From an uncultured Collinsella sp. (lineage in GTDB: Bacteria; Actinomycetota; Coriobacteriia; Coriobacteriales; Coriobacteriaceae), in NCBI GenBank assembly GCA_902470815.1, contig CABRHS010000019.1, positions 1 through 26,080 of the forward strand: a stretch of 26,080 nt of DNA, read 5' to 3'. Shown here piece after piece: positions 22,959 through 26,080 of this stretch (within the stretch, counting starts at the first letter, position 1; each line of letters opens with the position of its first letter). The notes beneath the pieces are model-generated. The model ran no database searches, had not been told where the DNA came from, and saw only the letters and a program-made list of their open reading frames with translations. The position numbers were made by a program, and so were the translations under genes.

Positions 22959-23258
22959 ATATGACTTGAATGCAAAAGTGTGCGTTTTGGGGGAAGTTTC
23001 GCGACTTTTCGTTTGTAATCGAGGGCCATGTTCAGCTCTATCCTGGGCAAACGTCGACTGATTCGATGCCGATATTCATTTTGAGCTCAAAACCTCCCCC
23101 AAAACGTGCACTTTTGCCAATCTGAGCAGATTTTCTGGTACATGAGTCCATATAGAGCGTCATATTGCAAGGTCGTCTATTCCCTCGTTAACCGTGTCGA
23201 GAGTTGTCCCTTGTGCCACAATTGCAGCGAAGTGATCCATCTTTGAAATGGGGTACAT
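22959..23258. other. Intergenic region after the rplX terminator, with an inverted-repeat element
   Basis: No coding region is supported. It holds the 146-bp inverted-repeat element (22972-23117) and, after it, the presumed promoter region of the oxidoreductase gene. Candidates there are weak: TTGCAA (23166-23171) with TTAACC 17 bp later. The sequence is visibly more AT-rich than the neighbouring genes. Confidence 0.6.
22972..23117. repeat. 146-bp element bounded by 28-bp imperfect inverted repeats (MITE-like or structured RNA)
   Basis: The left arm 22972-22999 (GCAAAAGTGTGCGTTTTGG onward) and the reverse complement of the right arm 23090-23117 (GCAAAAGTGCACGTTTTGG onward) agree at 25 of 28 positions. 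All three differences are transitions, and two would still pair as G-U in RNA. The 90-bp interior contains a smaller CGTTTG/CAAACG inverted repeat (23010-23015 and 23048-23053) and no gene. No clear target-site duplication flanks it. Confidence 0.8.
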
Positions 23259-24347
23259 ATGGCAGATCAGACCACTCTCCAGGCCGCGCCTTTGGACGCA
23301 GCTGCGGCGGCAAAGGCCGCATTTGCCGCCGTTGAGGGTAAGCCGTTTCCGGATGATATCTTCGCTGCACCTGAGCTTAGGTGGGCGGTTATCGGATGCG
23401 GAGTGATCGCAAATCAGATGGCCCAATCGCTTGCGCTCGCTGGCCGCAAGGTTTACGGCGTGGCAAATCGCACGCTGGAAAAGGCCGAGGCATTCGCTGC
23501 TGAGTACGGCGTTGAGCGTGTGTATCGCACGGTTGAGGAGCTGTATGCAGACCCTGCAGTTGACGCTATCTATATCACAACGCCCCACAACACCCATATC
23601 GAGTACCTGCGCGGGGCCCTGTCGGCAGGAAAGCACGTGCTTTGCGAGAAGGCGATAACCCTCAACTCTGATGAGCTGTCCGAGGCGCGCGCTATTGCCG
23701 ATGAGCATCACGTCGTGCTCATGGATGCGACGACGGTCCTGCATATGCCCCTATATGTCGAGCTCATGCGTCGTGCACGTGTCGGAGAGTTTGGCCGACT
23801 TCGTCTTGCCCAGGTAAACTTCGGTAGTTTCCACGATTATGAGGACGTGCAGAGCCGCTTTTGGAATCGATCACTTGCCGGTGGTGCGATGCTCGACATT
23901 GGCGTTTATGCGCTCTCCGTTGCTCGCCTGTTTATGGAAAGCCAGCCGAACGAGGTTGTTTCCCTTGCGAATCTATTCGAAACCGGCGTGGATGAGGAAA
24001 GCGGCTTCATCACGCGTAACGCTCAAGGTCAGCTCGGCGTGTACTCTTTGACCATGCATGCAAAGCAGCCCAAGCGCGCGGACCTTTGCTTTGACGATTG
24101 CTACATCGAGATCATGTCCTATCCGCGTGCCGATCGGGCGACGATCACCTGGACGTCCGATGGTCATCGCGAGGAGGTTCGCTCCGGCGTCGAGGCGTAT
24201 GCGCTGTGTTATGAGATCGCGGACCTTGAGAAGGCGGTGGCCGGGGATGAGACAAAGCTGAAGCTTATCGATTACGCTTCGGATGTGATGGAGACGATGA
24301 CCCGGTTGCGTCGCGATTGGGGTGTCGTGTATCCGGAGGAGGAGTAG
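23259..24347 (+). CDS. Gfo/Idh/MocA family NAD(P)-dependent oxidoreductase
   Basis: A 362-aa cytoplasmic dehydrogenase-type protein. An Ala-rich N-terminal extension of about 40 residues precedes the Rossmann fold, whose dinucleotide loop is VIGCGVIANQMA (44-55). The strand IYITTPHNTHIEYL and the family segment HVLCEKAITLN follow, with E130-K131 in place (EKA rather than the usual EKP). The C-terminal domain has GGAMLDIGVYALS (208-220), where tyrosine replaces the histidine common in this family, as in dihydrodiol-dehydrogenase-like members. The substrate cannot be told, though sugars or polyols are usual. ATG 23259 has a weak GGGG site. It appears monocistronic, with a strong terminator behind it. 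Base composition is visibly less GC-rich than the dlt block. Confidence 0.9.
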   Translation: MADQTTLQAAPLDAAAAAKAAFAAVEGKPFPDDIFAAPELRWAVIGCGVIANQMAQSLALAGRKVYGVANRTLEKAEAFAAEYGVERVYRTVEELYADPAVDAIYITTPHNTHIEYLRGALSAGKHVLCEKAITLNSDELSEARAIADEHHVVLMDATTVLHMPLYVELMRRARVGEFGRLRLAQVNFGSFHDYEDVQSRFWNRSLAGGAMLDIGVYALSVARLFMESQPNEVVSLANLFETGVDEESGFITRNAQGQLGVYSLTMHAKQPKRADLCFDDCYIEIMSYPRADRATITWTSDGHREEVRSGVEAYALCYEIADLEKAVAGDETKLKLIDYASDVMETMTRLRRDWGVVYPEEE

Positions 24348-24384
24348 GCGCTCGAGCGTTTCAAAACCCGTGCTGTTTCAATCA

Positions 24385-24422
24385 AAACTGGGAGGGGTCG
24401 AGCATACGACACCTCCCAGTTT
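24385..24422. terminator. Bidirectional terminator between convergent genes
   Basis: AAACTGGGAGG (24385-24395) pairs perfectly with CCTCCCAGTTT (24412-24422). After a G/A mismatch the stem continues with GTCG/CGAC around the loop AGCATA. T-rich ends occur on both strands. It serves the oxidoreductase (forward) and the U32 peptidase gene (reverse). Confidence 0.9.
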
Positions 24423-24494
24423 GCTTCATCAGGTGGAACGCCGCCCATAACGCGGTCTATATGGTTGTGTCGAAAGCCGATTCCGACATGGCCG

Positions 24495-26080
24495 TCATTC
24501 GACGCCCTGGAATAGGCATCCGGAGCTGGTGCCGGGAAGTCGTTTCCCGGGGGTGCGACCGGAGCGGGCCGCCTCCAGCGCGCGTTTGGCGCGCGTGACG
24601 GAGCGCGACAACGTATCGACATTCATCAATGTACCGTCAACGAGGAAGCGGGACACCCCGGCGCGAAGCAGCTGCGGGATCTGGGGCGTTGCATCTATCT
24701 GAACGCCGTCGTAGAGGTGGCTGCGGCCGTTGAGGCCGGTGCGCACGGGAAGCATGCGCCCGTCGATGTTCTTCAGCTTGAAGTCGCGCGTGCGCAGGCG
24801 GCATTTGCCGCAGTCGTGGATGCATGCCCCCGCGACCTGGAGGATGCAGTGCTCGCTTGTCATGACGCGGGGCGCGCCGAGCACCATGAGCCCGAGGGCC
24901 ATGTCGCCGCGCTGCGGGGCGATGCGTTCGATCTCGGCGAGCGTGAGCTCAGGGGAGAGCCAAGCGCCGTGTGCGCCGCGGGCGGCGAGTTCATGCATGC
25001 AGGGGACATTGTGCACGGGAATGCAGCTCCGGAGCTCCGCATGCGCACTCACATCGGCGCCCAGTGCGAGCTCGGATATGGTGCCGACGGCGACGGGTGC
25101 ACCGGGCATGACCCAGGGGTCGAGCCGACCGTGATCCATTTCGCGTGAGACCTCGTCGAGCACGGGAACGATTCCCATCGAGGCGCATTCGGCGGGGGAG
25201 AGGTCGGCGGCGATCAGGTCGTCGACGGCCATGTACACGCGCTCGGCACCGGCCTCGCGCGCGGCCAAGCAGGCGTCGAGCGTGGTGACGAGCGCGCATA
25301 TCTCGCCGTGCCCCGGGTCCTCGGAAACGGCGACCGTGACGCGGTGGGCACGCGAGGCTTCCACGACGGCCACGGTGCCATGTTCGGAGCGGAACTCACG
25401 GGACTCATACGGCGCGAGGATGGCCCGTTCCAACGCCTCGCATGCGGCGGCGCGCACCTTGTGGACCGCGGAAAATCCCATGCCGCAGCCCTCGTCGAGT
25501 TGGATGTCGAAGCTTGACGCCTCAAATGGCGAAGATCCCATGCGACCCACGTGCTCGACCAGGTCTTTCGTTGAAACGGCGCGGGTCTTGGCGGCCTCCA
25601 CCGTGAAGCCCTCCGCGTATCCGGATAGCGTGGGGTCGTCGACGCAGGTCAGCTCAACGGCAAACGGTTGTCCTAGGTGGGCCACGACGCGCACGTCCAC
25701 GACGCGCTTGCGTGCAACAGGGCGCTTGAGCGCAGCCTCGGCCGCGTCGAGTGCGGCCTGGCTGCGGATGAGCCGCACGAGGGCGCCTTCAGGCATGGGG
25801 CGCGCGGTTCGGCACTCGATGACCGCGCCCGCCGCGGCGTCTTCAGGCGCAATTGCAGTGAGGAACTGGTCGAACTCGTCGTCGTGGCGCAGCTCGAGAA
25901 GGTCACCCTTGCCCACGGGCTCGGAAAGGCGCAACCTCGTCCAGGCGGCGCGACGGCGCTTGTCATCGGGTTTCAGGCCCTTCGTGTTGCCGAGCGGCTT
26001 ACTCCCCAGCACCTCGCCCACGATTTGGCCTCGGTTGTTCGAGCGCTCGTAGCTCATCATCTCATCGCCCGAACGACCCT
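24495..26080 (-). CDS. U32-family peptidase with DUF3656-like domain (C-terminal part, continues past window)
   Basis: The frame stays open to the right edge (residues GRSGDE precede the first in-window ATG at 26060), so the gene very probably starts outside and the N-terminal U32 domain is missing. What is visible is an inner domain with NRGQIVGEV and LRLSEPVGKGDLLEL (DUF3656-like beta barrel, about the first 200 residues). A C-terminal U32-like half follows, with TTLDACLAAREAGAERVYM and the cysteine cluster SEHCILQVAGACIHDCGKC, which has four Cys as in the family. It ends with the SHLYDGVQIDATPQI and VSRFLVDGT segments. Relatives include collagenase-like peptidases and RlhA, which modifies 23S rRNA by hydroxylation; the exact role here is open. 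Transcribed leftward, ending at the shared terminator. Confidence 0.88.
   Translation of the reverse strand, partial: GRSGDEMMSYERSNNRGQIVGEVLGSKPLGNTKGLKPDDKRRRAAWTRLRLSEPVGKGDLLELRHDDEFDQFLTAIAPEDAAAGAVIECRTARPMPEGALVRLIRSQAALDAAEAALKRPVARKRVVDVRVVAHLGQPFAVELTCVDDPTLSGYAEGFTVEAAKTRAVSTKDLVEHVGRMGSSPFEASSFDIQLDEGCGMGFSAVHKVRAAACEALERAILAPYESREFRSEHGTVAVVEASRAHRVTVAVSEDPGHGEICALVTTLDACLAAREAGAERVYMAVDDLIAADLSPAECASMGIVPVLDEVSREMDHGRLDPWVMPGAPVAVGTISELALGADVSAHAELRSCIPVHNVPCMHELAARGAHGAWLSPELTLAEIERIAPQRGDMALGLMVLGAPRVMTSEHCILQVAGACIHDCGKCRLRTRDFKLKNIDGRMLPVRTGLNGRSHLYDGVQIDATPQIPQLLRAGVSRFLVDGTLMNVDTLSRSVTRAKRALEAARSGRTPGKRLPGTSSGCLFQGVE

Noticed and set aside
23160..23744. Reverse frame covering the start of the oxidoreductase gene
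   Set aside because: It overlaps a well-supported forward gene, shows no recognisable domain and lacks a ribosome site.

Overview
The window looks like a chromosomal segment of a high-GC Gram-positive bacterium. The most likely home is the Coriobacteriia (Collinsella/Olsenella-like actinobacteria). This rests on GC-rich coding with Gram-positive ribosomal protein sequences, a clostridial-type (clade II) single-chain PurL, and a teichoic-acid D-alanylation operon. The taxonomic call is inference; no rRNA gene is present to settle it.

Layout. (1) 1-363: the 3' end of rpsJ (S10), followed at once by a terminator hairpin. (2) 426-7270: a housekeeping block with a forward cation-diffusion metal exporter, then leftward genes for a glutaredoxin-like protein, an in-frame acetyltransferase/flavin-oxidoreductase fusion, and full-length purL. 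(3) 7271-7757: a non-coding, GC-rich region with a G9 tract and competing hairpins. (4) 7758-12323: a complete dlt operon in the order dltA-dltB-dltC-dltX-dltD. DltX, normally encoded at the head of dlt operons in Firmicutes, sits here between dltC and dltD. (5) 12387-16879: an AI-2E/PerM-type membrane protein, translationally coupled to a single-chain MacB-like ABC transporter with a very large extracytoplasmic domain. (6) 16880-22958: a 336-bp leader, then rplC-rplD-rplW-rplB-rpsS-rplV-rpsC-rplP-rpmC-rpsQ-rplN-rplX, closed by a strong terminator. (7) 22972-23117: a 146-bp element with 28-bp imperfect inverted ends. (8) 23259-26080: a Gfo/Idh/MocA oxidoreductase and a leftward U32-family peptidase that runs off the right edge, separated by a shared bidirectional terminator.

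How it fits together. DltA activates D-alanine and loads it on DltC. DltB, with DltX and DltD, moves the D-alanyl group across the membrane to (lipo)teichoic acid, lowering surface negative charge. The adjoining AI-2E and ABC transporter genes, all in the same direction, are plausible envelope functions, but their substrates cannot be read from sequence. The ribosomal block is the normal S10/spc gene order with its first gene (rpsJ) about 17 kb away and its tail (rplE onward) missing after rplX. Terminators at both break points suggest a settled rearrangement rather than an accidental cut. The nearest thing to something undescribed is the combination of a relocated dltX, a possible G-tract switch ahead of dltA, the split S10/spc cluster with structured spacers, and the inverted-repeat element after rplX.
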